Below are positions 45,295 to 56,677 of a DNA stretch of 64,000 nucleotides, piece after piece (within the stretch, counting starts at the first letter, position 1; every line of letters begins with the position of its first letter). Location of the stretch: assembly GCF_001641615.1 (NCBI RefSeq), contig NZ_LRRU01000018.1, positions 1 to 64,000 on the forward strand. The letters are read 5' to 3'. Both the position numbers and the translations under genes were made by a program. This DNA is from Pseudoalteromonas gelatinilytica. GTDB taxonomy: Bacteria; Pseudomonadota; Gammaproteobacteria; Enterobacterales; Alteromonadaceae. The notes under the pieces are model-generated. The model was not told the origin of the DNA. It worked only from the letters and a program-made list of their open reading frames with translations, and made no database searches.

Positions 45295-47310
45295 TTAAAC
45301 TTTAAACGCATCGACCGATAAACGTAGTTCTTCTGCTAACTTAGCAACTTCTGAACTTGAAATATTGGTTTGGTTTGCGCCCTCAGCTGTTTGCTCTGCA
45401 ATTGCCACAATCGACTCTAAGCGTTCGCTAATTTCTTGTGATACTTGTTGCTGTTCGTGAGCGGCTGTTGAGATCTCTTCACTTACATTATGAGCTTGTG
45501 CAACGGCTGCAGTGATTGAATCAAGGGCTGTGTTGGCAAGGTCTGACTGCTCAACACACGACTCAGCTTGTTGCTTACCTTTCGACATCGCCGATACAGC
45601 AGCCTCAGCGCCAACCTGAAGTGATTCAATCATAGCTTGGATCTCTTGGGTCGACTCTTGAGTCTTGCTTGCTAAAGAGCGAACCTCGTCAGCTACAACA
45701 GCGAAGCCTCGGCCTTGTTCGCCAGCACGTGCAGCTTCAATTGCAGCATTAAGCGCAAGTAGGTTAGTTTGCTCTGCAATGCCACGAATAACATCTAAGA
45801 TACCGCCAATTGATGCGCTGTCTTTGTGTAGTTGATTGATAACTTGTGATGCATCATCAACTTCACGGGCAAGTTGTTCAATGGTTGCTTTATTTTGTGA
45901 AGAAATACCTTTAACACGGTCTGCTTCTTTATCCGCGTTTTTAATTTCACTCAGCGCTTGTTGAGCACTGCTGCTTACCGCTTGTGATGTACTGCTCATT
46001 TCAGTGGTTGCAGTTGCAGCTTGTTCAACTTGTGCTTGTTGATTACGAATCGCCTGGCTTGACTCTTCAGTGATTGCTGAAGTTTCCTCAGAAGCCGCAG
46101 CAAGCTGTGTAGAGCGAGAAATAATACCTTGAATAAGCGTACGCAAACTTTCGATGAGTGTATTACAGCTTCGTGATAACTCACCAAACTCATCTTTAGC
46201 TGAATCATCTAGGCGTTGAGTCATGTCACCACTAGCAACAATATCAAGAATTCGATTAACTTCAGATAGAGGTTTAGTAATACGGTTAACTGTAATCGCT
46301 GCTACTGCAATAGCAATTAAAGTCGCGATAACCATGGCAATCCAAGTCCAAATAGTCGCCGTTGATACATTACCGCTTACATCTTGCTGTAAGTCAAAGG
46401 CAAGGACAGTTGCTTGATCAACCAGCTCTTTAAGTTGTTTCAGGGCTTCGGTCGTTGATTTTTCTGCATTGGCTAGTTCAGATTCAGTTTGTGCAATTGC
46501 ATCAATTAGGCGTTTTTTATTTGCAGATAAACTGTTGTTGCCGCGCACGTTATTGGCAAGGCTTTCAAAATAACCATTTAGGTCATTATATAAGTCAGCA
46601 TTATTATCAATGATAGCTGGGCGAATAAGGCCAAGGCTTCGTTCAACTTCTTCCAAATAGTAAACTTGCTCGTTTTTAACAATATCTAACGTGTTAAGGG
46701 TTTTAACCGTTAACATATCAGTACTATTAGTGACGACTGACTGGAAGTTGTTTTCCATGTTGTTGGCAGCTTGATAAGCACGTGAGTGGTTTTCTTCAAG
46801 GCCATCAATATCAATGATATCTAGCACAACTGAGTTAGCATCTTCGGCGCTGATCTCGATACTTTCAAGCTGCGTGCGTAGCGTTTTATTCAGTTCTAGC
46901 TGAGTTTGTTTATCTGCGAAAAGGTTATCAACAGATTTAGCAAAACGTTTATAAGTTTGTTCAACTTCTTGGCTGCTTTGTTTCAGTTTAGGATCGTTAC
47001 TCACTATCTGCTGTAGCTCTTGGTAAGAGCTATCGTAACGCTTTTTCTGTTCAGTAAAATTCTTGCGAAGAGCCGCTAACTCATCTTGTGATGTGGTGTA
47101 AAAGCTGGCTTGTGCCGATTTACTCATCAAAATGAATTCAACCTGCAACTCATAACTTTTATCGAGAGCCGGTAATGACAGCTGATTAACTCGCTGCGTT
47201 GATTGATCAATGTTGGTAATTCTGATCAACGAGTTACCACCAATAAATAGCAGGAGTAACGTAATAACAATAAAGCCACCCCAAATACGCTGTCTAACGG
47301 TCAAGTTCAT
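45295..47310 (-). CDS. Methyl-accepting chemotaxis protein with large helical sensor domain
   Basis: Membrane chemoreceptor of 671 residues. TM1 about 10-30, a long all-helical periplasmic region (about 31-315) compatible with the helical bimodular (HBM) sensor class, TM2 about 318-342, HAMP about 343-395, and the signalling domain with the hairpin tip [20 protein letters not shown] then [12 protein letters not shown]. No C-terminal NWETF-type pentapeptide. Ligand unknown. Monocistronic. Confidence 0.92.
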   Translation of the reverse strand: MNLTVRQRIWGGFIVITLLLLFIGGNSLIRITNIDQSTQRVNQLSLPALDKSYELQVEFILMSKSAQASFYTTSQDELAALRKNFTEQKKRYDSSYQELQQIVSNDPKLKQSSQEVEQTYKRFAKSVDNLFADKQTQLELNKTLRTQLESIEISAEDANSVVLDIIDIDGLEENHSRAYQAANNMENNFQSVVTNSTDMLTVKTLNTLDIVKNEQVYYLEEVERSLGLIRPAIIDNNADLYNDLNGYFESLANNVRGNNSLSANKKRLIDAIAQTESELANAEKSTTEALKQLKELVDQATVLAFDLQQDVSGNVSTATIWTWIAMVIATLIAIAVAAITVNRITKPLSEVNRILDIVASGDMTQRLDDSAKDEFGELSRSCNTLIESLRTLIQGIISRSTQLAAASEETSAITEESSQAIRNQQAQVEQAATATTEMSSTSQAVSSSAQQALSEIKNADKEADRVKGISSQNKATIEQLAREVDDASQVINQLHKDSASIGGILDVIRGIAEQTNLLALNAAIEAARAGEQGRGFAVVADEVRSLASKTQESTQEIQAMIESLQVGAEAAVSAMSKGKQQAESCVEQSDLANTALDSITAAVAQAHNVSEEISTAAHEQQQVSQEISERLESIVAIAEQTAEGANQTNISSSEVAKLAEELRLSVDAFKV

Positions 47311-47451
47311 ATGTAATTCCAGAAAATAGTACTAATCAACACTTATCGGCAAGGTTGCCAATTAGTTAAGTATTTAAATTTAATTAGCTTTAAATTAAAT
47401 TAACTTTAATTGTTATAAATCTAACAGATGTTCAGCTATTTTTCAGTTTAT

Positions 47452-48267
47452 TTAGATAAAAGAGTGGGATTTTTCGACAAAACAGCCTTTTTGGCTGAGT
47501 TCCATGAGTGTCATAGCACCTCCCCATACACAGCCGGTGTCGAGAGCGTGAATATTTTTAGCTTTAACTTTACCTTCTAAAGCAGCCCAATGACCAAATG
47601 TGATCTGTTGCTTGAGCTTACTAATATTCGGATGCTCGAACCAAGGGATTATTGAGCTATCTTCACTAATGCTGGTTTTGTTACTGAAATCGAGTTCACC
47701 AAGCAAATTAACAAAGCGCATGCGCGTGAAGTAATTAACGATATAACGAAATTTAGCCTCGTTAGGTAATGTTGATTGCCATGCTAATGGATGAGGGTCA
47801 TACATATTGGCAAAGTAATGGCTTGCATCAGCACCTTGATAGCAACGCTCTGCAAAGCGAGCACGCTTTAGTGCTTTTTTTATCGACCAATTAGGGTTTA
47901 AGCCAGCATGGCTTATGAGCATGTCATAGCGTTCAAGCCATAAGGCTAATGGTTGCTGTTGCAAAAAGTGAATATATTCAGCGCGTTTTGGGCTATCAAA
48001 AACATCAGCAAGTTTATCTTTTGGGTTTGCTGGTTTATTTAGATAATGACAAGCAATAAGGTGTAAATCATGATTACCAAGGGTAATACTGACACTGCCT
48101 TGCATTGTATAAAGGTGCTCGAGGCAGGCGAGTGAATCAGGGCCTCGAGCGACAATATCGCCGACTAAGTAGAGATGATCTTGGCTTGGGTTAAAATCGA
48201 CACGTTTTAAAAGCGTATCAAATTCACTATAACAGCCCTGTAAGTCACCAATTGCGTAGTCAGCCAT
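47452..48267 (-). CDS. apaH: Bis(5'-nucleosyl)-tetraphosphatase, symmetrical
   Basis: Hydrolyses Ap4A to two ADP and is the RNA de-NpnN (decapping) enzyme. The 271 residues carry metallophosphatase motifs: GDLQGCYSEF, VGDIVARGPDS, LGNHDLHL, and the distal HAGLNP. Last gene of lptD-surA-pdxA-rsmA-apaG-apaH, 6 bp after apaG. Confidence 0.96.
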   Translation of the reverse strand: MADYAIGDLQGCYSEFDTLLKRVDFNPSQDHLYLVGDIVARGPDSLACLEHLYTMQGSVSITLGNHDLHLIACHYLNKPANPKDKLADVFDSPKRAEYIHFLQQQPLALWLERYDMLISHAGLNPNWSIKKALKRARFAERCYQGADASHYFANMYDPHPLAWQSTLPNEAKFRYIVNYFTRMRFVNLLGELDFSNKTSISEDSSIIPWFEHPNISKLKQQITFGHWAALEGKVKAKNIHALDTGCVWGGAMTLMELSQKGCFVEKSHSFI

Positions 48268-48273
48268 TGTTAC

Positions 48274-48663
48274 CTAGTGCAAAATGTTTGGACGGGCTAA
48301 ACGAAACACCTCGATTGGTGCTTCAAATTCAGTACCAAACTCGTTGCGCATGGTGTAGTGGCCTTGCATTGTCCCTACAGGGGTATCAAGTACCGCACCG
48401 CTGGTGTATTTGTAACTTTCACCAGGGGCAATGGTCGGTGTTTCACCAACAACGCCTTCACCTTGTACTTCCACTTCTTTGCCATTGGCATCGGTAATTA
48501 ACCAGTAACGACTCAAAAGCTTAGCACTACATAAACTGTGGTTTTTTATGGTGATTGAGTAAGCAAAAACGTATTTATCTTGTTCAGGCTCTGATTGACC
48601 TTCTACATAGAAGGTCTCAACCGACACCTTAATTGGAGAACCTAAATTACTGCTTGTTGTCAT
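48274..48663 (-). CDS. apaG: ApaG protein (DUF525)
   Basis: Fibronectin-III-like fold of 129 residues, function uncertain. Conserved YAYTITI-like [34 protein letters not shown] and GTMQGHYTM. Its start overlaps the rsmA end by 17 bp, so translation is coupled. Confidence 0.95.
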   Translation of the reverse strand: MTTSSNLGSPIKVSVETFYVEGQSEPEQDKYVFAYSITIKNHSLCSAKLLSRYWLITDANGKEVEVQGEGVVGETPTIAPGESYKYTSGAVLDTPVGTMQGHYTMRNEFGTEFEAPIEVFRLARPNILH

Positions 48664-49453
48664 AAATCCAATTAGCTATATCAATAAATTGTTGTAAAGA
48701 CAGGCTTTCTGCACGAAGAGTGATATCTATACCGATACCTGTTAGCTCTTCAGCTGTAAGCAAGTTAGCTAAGCTGTTACGCAGTGTCTTACGGCGTTGA
48801 TTAAACGCTTCTAAACATACTGTATTTAAAAGTTTAGTGCTTTTAGCTGTGCGTTGCTCTGGCTTTTTCGGGATCAAGCGAATAACCGCTGAATCAACTT
48901 TAGGAGCTGGCTTAAAACACTCTGGTGGCACATCAATTACTGGCATTGCGTGGCAGTAATATTGTGTCATTACACTTAAACGGCCAAACGCTTTACTGCC
49001 TGGGCCTGCTACCATACGCTTGACCACTTCTTTTTGTAGCATAAAGTGCATATGCTCAACGTTATCTGCGAACTCAAATAAATGGAATAGCAGTGGGGTC
49101 GATACGTTATAAGGTAAGTTACCAAAAATCTTTAATTTTTCGTCAGACTTGATCAGAGTGCTAAAATCAAACTTCATTGCATCGCCTTGATGCACCGTTA
49201 ATTTTGGCCCTAAGAATGGGTGGCTTGTTAAACGTTCTGCTAAGTCTTTATCTAGCTCAACAACAGTTAGGTGGCCACTTAAATCAGCGACTGGCTCAGT
49301 GATTGCACCAAGACCCGGGCCGATTTCTACTAAATTGTCTTCAGGTTTAGGATCGATAGCCGTGACGATTTTGTCGATGATCATGTCATCGTTTAAAAAG
49401 TTTTGACCAAAACGCTTACGTGCGCGGTGTCCTAAATGTACTTTATCTGTCAT
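48647..49453 (-). CDS. rsmA: 16S rRNA (adenine1518-N6/adenine1519-N6)-dimethyltransferase
   Basis: KsgA: SAM-dependent dimethylation of two adenosines in helix 45, a late 30S quality check. 268 residues: RFGQNFL start, SAM motif [11 protein letters not shown], and catalytic [12 protein letters not shown]. Overlaps pdxA by 4 bp and apaG by 17 bp. Confidence 0.97.
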   Translation of the reverse strand: MTDKVHLGHRARKRFGQNFLNDDMIIDKIVTAIDPKPEDNLVEIGPGLGAITEPVADLSGHLTVVELDKDLAERLTSHPFLGPKLTVHQGDAMKFDFSTLIKSDEKLKIFGNLPYNVSTPLLFHLFEFADNVEHMHFMLQKEVVKRMVAGPGSKAFGRLSVMTQYYCHAMPVIDVPPECFKPAPKVDSAVIRLIPKKPEQRTAKSTKLLNTVCLEAFNQRRKTLRNSLANLLTAEELTGIGIDITLRAESLSLQQFIDIANWIYDNKQ

Positions 49454-50442
49454 TGATTCTGTGCTTTTTCATGGGCGAGCTTAATTGCTTCGCGGATCGC
49501 TAATTCAAAACTACCTACATCAGCAGTACCCGTGCCGGCTAAATCGAGCGCCGTACCATGGTCTACTGAGGTGCGAATAAATGGCAGGCCAAGGGTGATG
49601 TTGACCGAATTGCCGAAACCTTTGTATTTTAGCACAGGTAATCCCTGATCGTGATACATTGCTAGCACTGCATCTGCTTGCGAAAGGTATTTATCTTGAA
49701 AAAGGGTATCAGCAGGCAATGGTCCAATTAAGTTCATGCCTTGGTTATTTAACAGCTCTAACGTTGGCGCTATGGTATCAATTTCTTCAGTGCCTAAATG
49801 ACCATCTTCGCCAGCATGTGGATTGAGGCCACAGACGAGGATACGTGGTTTTTCAATACCAAACTTAGTTTGCAAGTCATGGTTTAAAATAGTGGCAACT
49901 TTACTTAAACGCTCAACGGTGATTGCGCGCGATACGTAAGCAAGCGGTATGTGCGTCGTGACAAGTGCTACGCGCAAGCCTTCGGTTGCTAACAACATCA
50001 CGACATCAGCAGTATTCGATTGCTGTGCAAAATACTCAGTGTGACCGCTGAATGAGATACCTGCTTTGTTGATAATTCCTTTATGTACTGGGCCTGTAAC
50101 AACTGCGGCAAAGGTACCGTCCATATTTTTTTCACTGGCGATACGCAATGTATCGAGTACATATTGACCATTGGCGTCATTTAGTACACCTACTTCAACG
50201 TCTGTGCCTAAATCTACTTGGTGTAAGTAAACACTGCCAGCAGGCGCAATACTAGGCGTTTGGCTATCATCAAAGTCAATTAAGTTAATGTCTAAGCCAA
50301 GCAACTTGGCGCGCTGTTTTAACAGCGCACCATCAGCAATCACCACCAGTTGGGCATCCCACTGGTGCTGCGCTAACTTGATAAGTAAATCAGGGCCAAT
50401 ACCGGCTGGCTCACCTGGGGTAATTGCAATTCTAATGGTCAT
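49450..50442 (-). CDS. pdxA: 4-hydroxythreonine-4-phosphate dehydrogenase
   Basis: Pyridoxal phosphate synthesis, NAD-dependent with a divalent metal. 330 residues: [13 protein letters not shown] start, metal-binding histidines in [19 protein letters not shown] and MYHDQGL. Overlaps rsmA; surA ends 5 bp upstream. Confidence 0.97.
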   Translation of the reverse strand: MTIRIAITPGEPAGIGPDLLIKLAQHQWDAQLVVIADGALLKQRAKLLGLDINLIDFDDSQTPSIAPAGSVYLHQVDLGTDVEVGVLNDANGQYVLDTLRIASEKNMDGTFAAVVTGPVHKGIINKAGISFSGHTEYFAQQSNTADVVMLLATEGLRVALVTTHIPLAYVSRAITVERLSKVATILNHDLQTKFGIEKPRILVCGLNPHAGEDGHLGTEEIDTIAPTLELLNNQGMNLIGPLPADTLFQDKYLSQADAVLAMYHDQGLPVLKYKGFGNSVNITLGLPFIRTSVDHGTALDLAGTGTADVGSFELAIREAIKLAHEKAQNQ

Positions 50443-50447
50443 AATTT

Positions 50448-51740
50448 TTATTCTGTTGGGAAAATGTCAACGTGTGCTTGCTCACGCATTTCTTGCTGCC
50501 AGTTGAAACTTTCTTCTTTAAATTTACGATTAAACAGTAGTTGGTGAGCGCGGTTACGCTTAGCTTGCTCTGTTTTATCTGCTACACGCTTGTCAAGTAG
50601 CTGTACAATGTGCCAACCAAACTGTGTTCTGAACGGCTCGCTGATTTCATTTTTTTCTAGCGAAAGCAGAGTATTTTTGAACTCTGGTACATAAGTACTT
50701 GGGTCTGTCCAATCGTACTCACCGCCTTTTAATGCAGAACCTGGGTCTTCAGAGTACTCTTTAGCAAGCTCAGCAAAGTCAGCTTTACCTTCTCGAAGGT
50801 CTTTTGCAAAGCCTTTAAGCATGTCACGAGCTTTTTCTTCGCTTAAAATAATTGATGGTTTAACTAAGATATGACGCGAACGAACTTCAGTAGTTTCAAC
50901 TACTTGACGGCCACGAACATCTTGTACTTTAATAATGTGGAAACCAGCGCCAGAGCGAAGCGGGCCAACGATATCATCTTTTTTATGACCTTTTACCGCT
51001 TCAGCGAATAGTGATGGCATTTCGTTAATGCTCATCCAACCAAGCTGACCACCTTCAAGTGCTTTTGAACCACTAGAAGATGAAATAGCGATACGTTTAA
51101 ATTCTTTGCCTTCTTTTAAAAATTCGATAACTTTGTCCGCACGCGTTTTAGCACTGGTGATTTCATCCGGTGTTGCATCACTTGGAATATCAATCAGGAT
51201 GTGACCAATATCGTACTCTTCGGCACTTTTACCTTGAGTTTCCATAATTTTTAAAAGGTTATCGATTTCTTGCGGGCTGATATAGATGCGACGGTCAACG
51301 TTCGCACGCATAACTTGTTGCGTGGTGATCTCTTTACGAATTTCTTCACGGTATGCTGGGTAGCTCTCGCCTGCAGCTTCAATTGTACGGCGTAAATCAG
51401 CGATTGAACCACCTTGCTCGCGCGCCATGTTTTCTAGCGTTTGGTCTAACTGAGAATCAGAGATTTCTAAGCCCATGCGTTCAGCAAGTTGCATCATCAG
51501 AGTTTGGTTAACTAAACGTTCAATTGCTTGAATGCGAAGCGTGTCATCAGAAGGTAATTCTTGACCTTGCTCTGCAGCTTGAGTTTTTACTCGGTTGATT
51601 ATGGTATCTACTTCACTTTGTAAAATAACACCTTGGTTAACTACACCAACGACTTTGTCGATTTCGACAGGTTTTGCGAAAACGCTTTGGCAAAGGCCAA
51701 CTGTTAATAATGCAGATGCAAATAATTTTTTTAAATTCAT
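50448..51740 (-). CDS. surA: Periplasmic chaperone and peptidyl-prolyl isomerase SurA
   Basis: Delivers outer-membrane proteins, including LptD, to the Bam machine. 430 residues: signal peptide 1-22 (ends VFA), N-terminal chaperone region (about 23-170), two parvulin domains (about 173-275 and 285-385), and a C-terminal helix. The second parvulin domain ([10 protein letters not shown]...[14 protein letters not shown]...[10 protein letters not shown]) is better conserved, as usual. Confidence 0.96.
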   Translation of the reverse strand: MNLKKLFASALLTVGLCQSVFAKPVEIDKVVGVVNQGVILQSEVDTIINRVKTQAAEQGQELPSDDTLRIQAIERLVNQTLMMQLAERMGLEISDSQLDQTLENMAREQGGSIADLRRTIEAAGESYPAYREEIRKEITTQQVMRANVDRRIYISPQEIDNLLKIMETQGKSAEEYDIGHILIDIPSDATPDEITSAKTRADKVIEFLKEGKEFKRIAISSSSGSKALEGGQLGWMSINEMPSLFAEAVKGHKKDDIVGPLRSGAGFHIIKVQDVRGRQVVETTEVRSRHILVKPSIILSEEKARDMLKGFAKDLREGKADFAELAKEYSEDPGSALKGGEYDWTDPSTYVPEFKNTLLSLEKNEISEPFRTQFGWHIVQLLDKRVADKTEQAKRNRAHQLLFNRKFKEESFNWQQEMREQAHVDIFPTE

Positions 51741-51776
51741 ACTTTTTCTAATACTCTTGCTAATAGTACTGCGGTA

Positions 51777-54023
51777 CTAGTTATTAAGAAAATACGGTCT
51801 ACGATAGCCAAAAATACCTTGTTGTAATAATTTTTGTGCATCATAACGGCTTTTACTTCCAAGCCCTTTTAATACGATATTGAAGCCAATACTGGTATCA
51901 AAGGTTGCTTGCTCTTGACCAATCGCCTGGTTTAAATCAGTTTCGATTTGACGACGGCCTGTGATTTGAAACGCCCAACAGCACGATTCATACTGAAGAC
52001 CGCTGAAAACCTCAATACTACGACCACTTTCTAAATCGCGGTGATAGCTGCCAACAAACTGCCAATCTTGCGATAGCGGAATGCTGGTAAATAGACCAAC
52101 TTGCTCGATTGTATTGCCTGAGACATCATTTGCATAGCGATGGTTCAATTGCACGAGCTGTTTATCGTCACCTTTATAATCTAAGGTGATATTTGATTGA
52201 ATAATTTCTTTACCATCAGTGTCGTATTGAATACCACCTGATAAATACCAGCGACGGTGCCAATGTAACATGGTTTGCGCTGCGAACAAGGCATTGTAGT
52301 TAGTATCAACATTAATACCTTGTGATGTAGGTTTAGCATCATCACTTAAATAGAATATTTGGCCAGCGCTGAAATTAAATACTTCTTCGTTTTCACTGCT
52401 AAACAGGCGAGTTGTCGCACCTAACGTAAATTGGTTCGCAGTGGCAATGCGGTCGATGCTTGAGAATCGACGGTCTCTAAATAAACCAAAAAAGTCGTCT
52501 TGTAATTTTGTTGTATCGTAAAGGCCAATGTTTGATTGGTCTTTATTAGGGGTGTACAAGTACTGAATTTGTGGTTCAAGTGTTTGAATACCATCTTTAA
52601 AGAAAAACGCAGTATCACGCTCAAAATTTAATTGGCTGTATAATCGCACTTTTGGCAGGGTACGGGTGACTTTTTCGTCGTAGTCGGTACCTGTTAAATC
52701 ACCATGCTGATTATATTCTGTATGCAGTAAACTGAATTCAGATAAAAACGACCAGGCATATTCTTGATAACCAAAACTTGCTTTCGGTTCTATGTGAACA
52801 CGGCTTGCTTCATCAATGACGGCATCATCATTCGTGAAGTAGCTAAGCTCACCATCTAAGGTTAAATCAACGCCATAAAAGTTATAGGCATCAGTTTGCG
52901 AAAAGCTAATTTGTGGCAGCGCCGCGTATGATTCGCGGTGATCACCAAGCACTTCAAAACTTTGCAACTTGATATTAGTACGCCAAGTGTCACCTAAGTG
53001 GGTGAGTGAACCTGTGCGGTATAACTGAGTGTCTGTACGGGTCGCATAACCAGAATTTAAATCGGTTAAGTAGTTATCATCACTAACGTTAGTAATATCG
53101 ATATTACCGCGCCAGTTCTCACCAAAGTAGCTTTGCTGCTGCCAATGGAATAGATAACGCGAGTCAACATTTGGCTCTTCATCATCTTTATCTAAGTATT
53201 CAACGGCAATGAGACCGTTGTTTTGCTCAGTTAAATAACGAAACTCACCAATCATTTGTAAGCCGCGCTTCGACATATAGCGAGGCGTAATGGTGGCGTC
53301 GTAATTAGGTGCAATATTCCAATAATACGGAGTGATAGTTTCAATACCGTAGCGACCAGAACTTGAGAAATTAGGTGTTAATAAACCTGATTTACGGCGG
53401 TCATCTAACGGAAACGTAAAATAGGGAATATAAAGCACGGGCGTATCAAATACTCGTAATACGGTATTGTGGGTTTCGCCCCAGCCATCTTCACTTGATA
53501 AGTCAATTTCGTCAGCTTCGATTGCCCACACCGGTGTTTCGCCGGGGCAGGTAGTAAAGCTTGCGTTCATCAGGTTTAGGCCAGACTCGTTGACTGTTAG
53601 TTTTTCTGCGCCACCATGACCAAGTTGGTCGGTGAGCTTATAATCAGCACCAAGCAAGCTTAATTCAGAATTATTTAAATCCGCATTGAGCCCAGAGCTA
53701 TTAATTTGGCTTACTTTATCGCGATAAACGATAGGGCCGGTTGCATTAAGTAACCCACGTTGTTTGTCAATCAGTGCACTTTGTGCGGACAAATTCATCG
53801 TTAGGGTGTTAATATCTACATTACCGGTAAATTCTGCGCTTTGGGTACCCAATAGTTCAATATCATCGGATTTGATATCGATCATATTAAGTTCAAGGCC
53901 AGGGAGCGGTTGCCAAGCTCTGGTTTGCATTGAAGTGCCACAAAAATTGTGTGTCAGTTCAGTTTCGGCGAACGATGGTGCGCTAAGTACGCTTAGCATC
54001 ATTATGCCCCAGGTTTTGCTCAT
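51777..54023 (-). CDS. lptD: LPS-assembly outer-membrane protein LptD
   Basis: Outer-membrane translocon that, with LptE, places lipopolysaccharide on the cell surface. 748 residues: signal peptide 1-19 (ends SFA), N-terminal OstA/jellyroll (about 40-190), and a C-terminal beta barrel. The disulfide-forming cysteines are present: Cys28, one in TTCPGETP, and the pair in ESCCWAF. First gene of the six-gene minus-strand cluster; amgK is divergent with 103 bp between. Confidence 0.96.
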   Translation of the reverse strand: MSKTWGIMMLSVLSAPSFAETELTHNFCGTSMQTRAWQPLPGLELNMIDIKSDDIELLGTQSAEFTGNVDINTLTMNLSAQSALIDKQRGLLNATGPIVYRDKVSQINSSGLNADLNNSELSLLGADYKLTDQLGHGGAEKLTVNESGLNLMNASFTTCPGETPVWAIEADEIDLSSEDGWGETHNTVLRVFDTPVLYIPYFTFPLDDRRKSGLLTPNFSSSGRYGIETITPYYWNIAPNYDATITPRYMSKRGLQMIGEFRYLTEQNNGLIAVEYLDKDDEEPNVDSRYLFHWQQQSYFGENWRGNIDITNVSDDNYLTDLNSGYATRTDTQLYRTGSLTHLGDTWRTNIKLQSFEVLGDHRESYAALPQISFSQTDAYNFYGVDLTLDGELSYFTNDDAVIDEASRVHIEPKASFGYQEYAWSFLSEFSLLHTEYNQHGDLTGTDYDEKVTRTLPKVRLYSQLNFERDTAFFFKDGIQTLEPQIQYLYTPNKDQSNIGLYDTTKLQDDFFGLFRDRRFSSIDRIATANQFTLGATTRLFSSENEEVFNFSAGQIFYLSDDAKPTSQGINVDTNYNALFAAQTMLHWHRRWYLSGGIQYDTDGKEIIQSNITLDYKGDDKQLVQLNHRYANDVSGNTIEQVGLFTSIPLSQDWQFVGSYHRDLESGRSIEVFSGLQYESCCWAFQITGRRQIETDLNQAIGQEQATFDTSIGFNIVLKGLGSKSRYDAQKLLQQGIFGYRRPYFLNN

Positions 54024-54126
54024 TTAATGACCTTAATGCTCTTTGGTTGGATATAAGCTAGACATAATAAAGGAAAACAATGGCAAATACAGTAATTGAC
54101 TTAGTGAAAAATAGATATCTTACTAA

Positions 54127-55128
54127 ATGAATCGTTATAAAAGTTTACAGCAGTTTTTAAATCCTCACTTTAAAGAGGATGAATATCAATTAGCCGCCAT
54201 CACTGGGGATGCGAGTTTTCGCCGTTATTTCCGTGTAAATACAGGTGATCAAAGCTATATTGTCATGGACTCAGATCCAGACAAACTAGATAACACACCT
54301 TATATAGAACTTAACAAAGTATTTTCTCAGCATGGGTTTAAATTACCAAAAATTCTTCAGGCAGATGAAAAGCAAGGCTTCTTCTTGCTGAGTGATTTAG
54401 GCAATACTCATTTGGCTGATTTACTGGGCGACGAAGACCGCACTTTACACTACAAACATCTAATAAAGTTAAGTGCACAGTGGGCGCAAATCCCGCCTGC
54501 CCAATATATGAAAGTATTTGATGGCGATTTTTTACAATTTGAGCTAAGCATTTTTAGAGATTGGTTAGTCGATAACTTTATTGGTGAGCAACTCTCTGCT
54601 GATGAGCAGCAAATGTGGCAACAAGCCTGTGAGTTATTAATTAATAATGCGCTTGAGCAACCAATTGTTACGGTGCACCGAGACTTCCATAGCCGCAATA
54701 TTATGCGCACAGGGCAGCAATGGGCAATCATCGATTATCAAGATGCCGTACAAGGGCCGGTGTGTTATGACCTTGTTTCGTTATTAAGGGATTGCTATTT
54801 CAAGCTACCAGAGCAAGAACTCGACTACCTTTTACATTACGCTTATGACGAATTTAGCGAGCAGCAGCTATTGCAAGACACCTCATTTGCGATGTTTAAA
54901 CGTTGGTTTGACTTAACCGGCGTGCAGCGTCACTTAAAAGCTGCGGGCATATTTTGCCGCTTAAAATTACGTGACGGTAAGTCTGGCTATTTGAATAATG
55001 TGCTGCCAACCCTTACATACATCAGTAATGTCAGTAAAGAATACCCAGAGTTAACAGCCCTTGGTCAGTGGATAGAGCAGACAATTATTCCACAGACCAA
55101 GCAGCGTTTAACGAAAGAGTCGAAATGA
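54127..55128 (+). CDS. amgK: N-acetylmuramate/N-acetylglucosamine kinase AmgK
   Basis: APH-fold anomeric sugar kinase, 333 residues, phosphorylating MurNAc at C1 in peptidoglycan recycling (known from Pseudomonas). TGDASFRRYFRV is the nucleotide-binding start, VTVHRDFHSRNIM the Brenner catalytic loop (Asp), and WAIIDYQDAVQGP the metal Asp. Its stop overlaps the murU start (ATGA). Divergent from lptD, the same neighbourhood as in pseudomonads. Confidence 0.9.
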   Translation: MNRYKSLQQFLNPHFKEDEYQLAAITGDASFRRYFRVNTGDQSYIVMDSDPDKLDNTPYIELNKVFSQHGFKLPKILQADEKQGFFLLSDLGNTHLADLLGDEDRTLHYKHLIKLSAQWAQIPPAQYMKVFDGDFLQFELSIFRDWLVDNFIGEQLSADEQQMWQQACELLINNALEQPIVTVHRDFHSRNIMRTGQQWAIIDYQDAVQGPVCYDLVSLLRDCYFKLPEQELDYLLHYAYDEFSEQQLLQDTSFAMFKRWFDLTGVQRHLKAAGIFCRLKLRDGKSGYLNNVLPTLTYISNVSKEYPELTALGQWIEQTIIPQTKQRLTKESK

Positions 55129-55781
55129 AAGCAATGATCCTAGCGGCAGGGCGTGGTAAACGCATGATGCCGCTAACCGAAACGCAACCAAAGCCGATGC
55201 TAAAGATTAACGGCAAGCCACTATTAGAGCATCACATTAATAACTTACGTCAAGCCGGGGTTACCGATATTGTTATTAACCTTGCCTGGCAGGGCGACAA
55301 AATAACAGAGTATTTCGGTGATGGTTCGCAGTTTGGTGTATCGATCACTTACAGCCAAGAGCAGGCTGGGGGGCTTGAAACCGCTGGTGGTATCATTCAA
55401 GCATTGCCGTTATTGGGTGAGCAATTTATTGTCATCAATGGTGATGTGTTTACTGATTACGATGTGACTTCGTTAATGCAGTTGCACCTGCAAGTCGGTG
55501 AGGCGCATATTGTCCTTGTTGAAAATCCTGCGCATAATCCTGATGGTGATTTTGCGCTGAGTCATCTAAGCCATGATAGTCAAAAGTATACTTTTTCCGG
55601 TATAAGTCGTTATCATGCTGATTTCTTTAAAGGTCTCAGCACTGGTGTTCGTCCACTTGGGCCTATTTTGCGAGAAAAGCTCAGTGAGCATCAGGTTTCG
55701 ACTGAACTTTATTTAGGTCAATGGGATGACATTGGCACACCTGCCAGACTCGACGAAATCAATCAGCGTTTCGCTTTGTAA
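55125..55781 (+). CDS. murU: N-acetylmuramate alpha-1-phosphate uridylyltransferase MurU
   Basis: Nucleotidyltransferase making UDP-MurNAc from MurNAc-1-phosphate, bypassing MurA and MurB. From ATG 55125 it has 218 residues: MILAAGRGKRMMPLTETQPKP (residues 4-24) is the nucleotide loop, with VINGDVFTDYD as the metal site. The open frame upstream (55068) lies inside amgK. The pathway gives intrinsic tolerance to fosfomycin in other bacteria. Confidence 0.92.
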   Translation: MKAMILAAGRGKRMMPLTETQPKPMLKINGKPLLEHHINNLRQAGVTDIVINLAWQGDKITEYFGDGSQFGVSITYSQEQAGGLETAGGIIQALPLLGEQFIVINGDVFTDYDVTSLMQLHLQVGEAHIVLVENPAHNPDGDFALSHLSHDSQKYTFSGISRYHADFFKGLSTGVRPLGPILREKLSEHQVSTELYLGQWDDIGTPARLDEINQRFAL

Positions 55782-55804
55782 TAACAACAGAGGTTTGCCA
55801 GATT

Positions 55805-56677
55805 ATGTGGGGAAAAGTACTCGGTTTTTGTTTTGGCTTTATGTTTGGCAAGTTTATAGGAGCCTTACTGGGCCTATACCTAGGCCATATGTTCGATCGC
55901 AGCTTAAAACAAGATTTTGATAAAGCCGGTGGTTTCTCTGGTTTGTTTAAAGGCGATGATATTAACGAACGCCAAGCACTTTTCTTTTCTAGCTGTTTTG
56001 CAGTGATGGGGCATATTGCCAAATCAAATGGCCGTGTTAGTGAAACGCATATTCGTGCTGCCAGTGTCTTTATGGACGAAATGGGGCTCTCAGGCGATGA
56101 GCGTCGCGAAGCACAAGATGCCTTTCGAAGCGGTAAAGAAGCTGACTTTTCACTAAAAGAAACGGTTCATGACTTTAAAGAGCGCTTTGCTCGACGTCAT
56201 GACCTATTGCAACTATTCCTTGAAATACAAATTCAAATGGCCTTTTCTGATGGTCACCTTGCAGAGCAAGAAAAGCAGCTTTTGCAAGAGGTGAGCAAGC
56301 AGTTAGGTATATCGCGTACTCAGTTTGCAATTTTATTAAAACGCTACCAAGCCGAATTTGCATTTCGCCAGCAACAGCAACGTTTTTATGAACAGCAGCG
56401 TCAACAAAGCCAGCAAAATCGTAGCACCCATAGAGAAGAACGTGGTCATCGTGTGCCACCTAATAATGCTATGAATCGCGCCCAAGCATTAGCGCTTTTA
56501 GGCTTAAACAGTGATGCATCGGCACGAGATATAAAAGTAGCTTATCGAAAACTCATGGCTCAACATCACCCCGATAAGCTGGTATCACAAGGTCTACCAA
56601 AACATATGATGGAAGTTGCAGTAAAGAAAAGCCAAGATATTCAAGCGGCTTACGAGTATTTAAAAAAGGCGGCGTAA
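55805..56677 (+). CDS. djlA: Co-chaperone DjlA
   Basis: Membrane-anchored DnaK co-chaperone, 290 residues. One N-terminal Gly-rich helix (about 7-29, GFCFGFMFGKFIGALLGLYLG), a TerB-like central domain (about 50-180), a Gln-rich linker (about 195-218) and a C-terminal J domain (about 225-290) with the HPD motif in MAQHHPDKL. Convergent with the DUF3530 gene, overlapping by 18 bp. Confidence 0.95.
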   Translation: MWGKVLGFCFGFMFGKFIGALLGLYLGHMFDRSLKQDFDKAGGFSGLFKGDDINERQALFFSSCFAVMGHIAKSNGRVSETHIRAASVFMDEMGLSGDERREAQDAFRSGKEADFSLKETVHDFKERFARRHDLLQLFLEIQIQMAFSDGHLAEQEKQLLQEVSKQLGISRTQFAILLKRYQAEFAFRQQQQRFYEQQRQQSQQNRSTHREERGHRVPPNNAMNRAQALALLGLNSDASARDIKVAYRKLMAQHHPDKLVSQGLPKHMMEVAVKKSQDIQAAYEYLKKAA

